Origin: an uncultured Lachnospiraceae bacterium
Lineage (GTDB): Bacteria; Bacillota; Clostridia; Lachnospirales; Lachnospiraceae
Assembly: GCA_934359535.1 (NCBI GenBank)
Contig: CAKRLN010000153.1
Span: forward strand, 1 to 5,635
Length of the DNA stretch: 5,635 bases
Direction of reading: 5' to 3'
Shown in pieces: positions 5,563 to 5,635 of this stretch. A program made the position numbers and the translations under genes. Under the pieces are notes generated by a model that saw only the letters and a program-made list of their open reading frames with translations, was not told the DNA's origin and did not search any database. The number at the start of each line of letters is the position of its first letter. Positions within the stretch are counted from its first letter, which is position 1.

Positions 5563-5635
5563 CGGGGTGTGGCTCAGCTTGGCTAGAGCGCCTGGTTTGG
5601 GACCAGGAGGTCGCAGGTTCGAATCCTGTCACCCC
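5563..5635 (+). tRNA. tRNA-Pro, anticodon UGG, cut by the window edge
   Basis: The cloverleaf is complete except for its last bases. The acceptor 5' strand CGGGGTG (5563-5569) pairs with CACCCC (5630-5635), with the final G and the discriminator base lying beyond the window. The D-stem is GCTC/GAGC (5572-5575, 5586-5589). The anticodon stem is CCTGG/CCAGG (5591-5595, 5603-5607) around the loop TTTGGGA, with anticodon TGG at 5598-5600. The variable loop is AGGTC. The T-stem is GCAGG/CCTGT (5613-5617, 5625-5629) with loop TTCGAAT. UGG can decode all CCN codons when suitably modified. Whether CCA is encoded and whether more tRNAs follow cannot be seen. Confidence 0.97.

Overview
The window looks like chromosomal DNA of an anaerobic, low-to-moderate-GC Gram-positive bacterium, most likely a Clostridia member of the Lachnospiraceae type. 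This rests on codon style, purine-rich Shine-Dalgarno sites, a single-membrane set of exported proteins, a candidate sporulation promoter, and the combination of a YpsC/RlmL-type methyltransferase, a papain-family secreted peptidase with a lectin-like tail, a cell-wall amidase and an XTP/dITP diphosphatase. All genes lie on the + strand. I see no mobile element, CRISPR array, phage gene or defence system.

Left part (1-430): an AT-rich non-coding stretch of about 205 bases holds a perfect 10-bp hairpin (32-55) and a good match to a forespore sigma-G promoter (TGAATA, 17 bases, AATACTA; 103-132). It leads to a 51-residue Asn/Gln/Ser/Lys-rich hydrophilic protein (206-361). A strong bidirectional-looking terminator (386-426) closes this unit and abuts the ribosome binding site of the next gene.

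Middle (439-5395): a single-domain rhodanese (439-771) is followed by a 68-base gap with a perfect 14-bp palindrome. Then come four tightly packed genes, probably one operon: an RlmL/YpsC-family THUMP rRNA methyltransferase (840-1997), an exported C1-family cysteine peptidase with an N-terminal copper-amine-oxidase-like domain and a C-terminal lectin-like domain (2017-3729), an exported N-acetylmuramoyl-L-alanine amidase (3742-4800) and the RdgB-family nucleotide-pool cleaner (4802-5395). Gaps between these four are 19, 12 and 1 bases. The two outer products act in the cytoplasm on RNA and nucleotides. The two inner products act outside the membrane on protein and peptidoglycan. The grouping therefore looks like shared growth-linked expression rather than one pathway.

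Right part (5396-5635): about 165 bases without a normal gene hold an orphan ribosome binding site with a three-codon ORF, an A-rich tract, a consensus housekeeping promoter with an exact 17-bp spacer, a small leader hairpin, and a tRNA-Pro(UGG) cut by the window edge one acceptor base short of its end.

Most of the window is ordinary. The points most worth a second look are the sigma-G-like promoter with its small N/Q-rich protein, the terminator-like hairpin against the rhodanese start, the G7 tract early in the secreted peptidase gene, and the peptidase's unusual domain combination.
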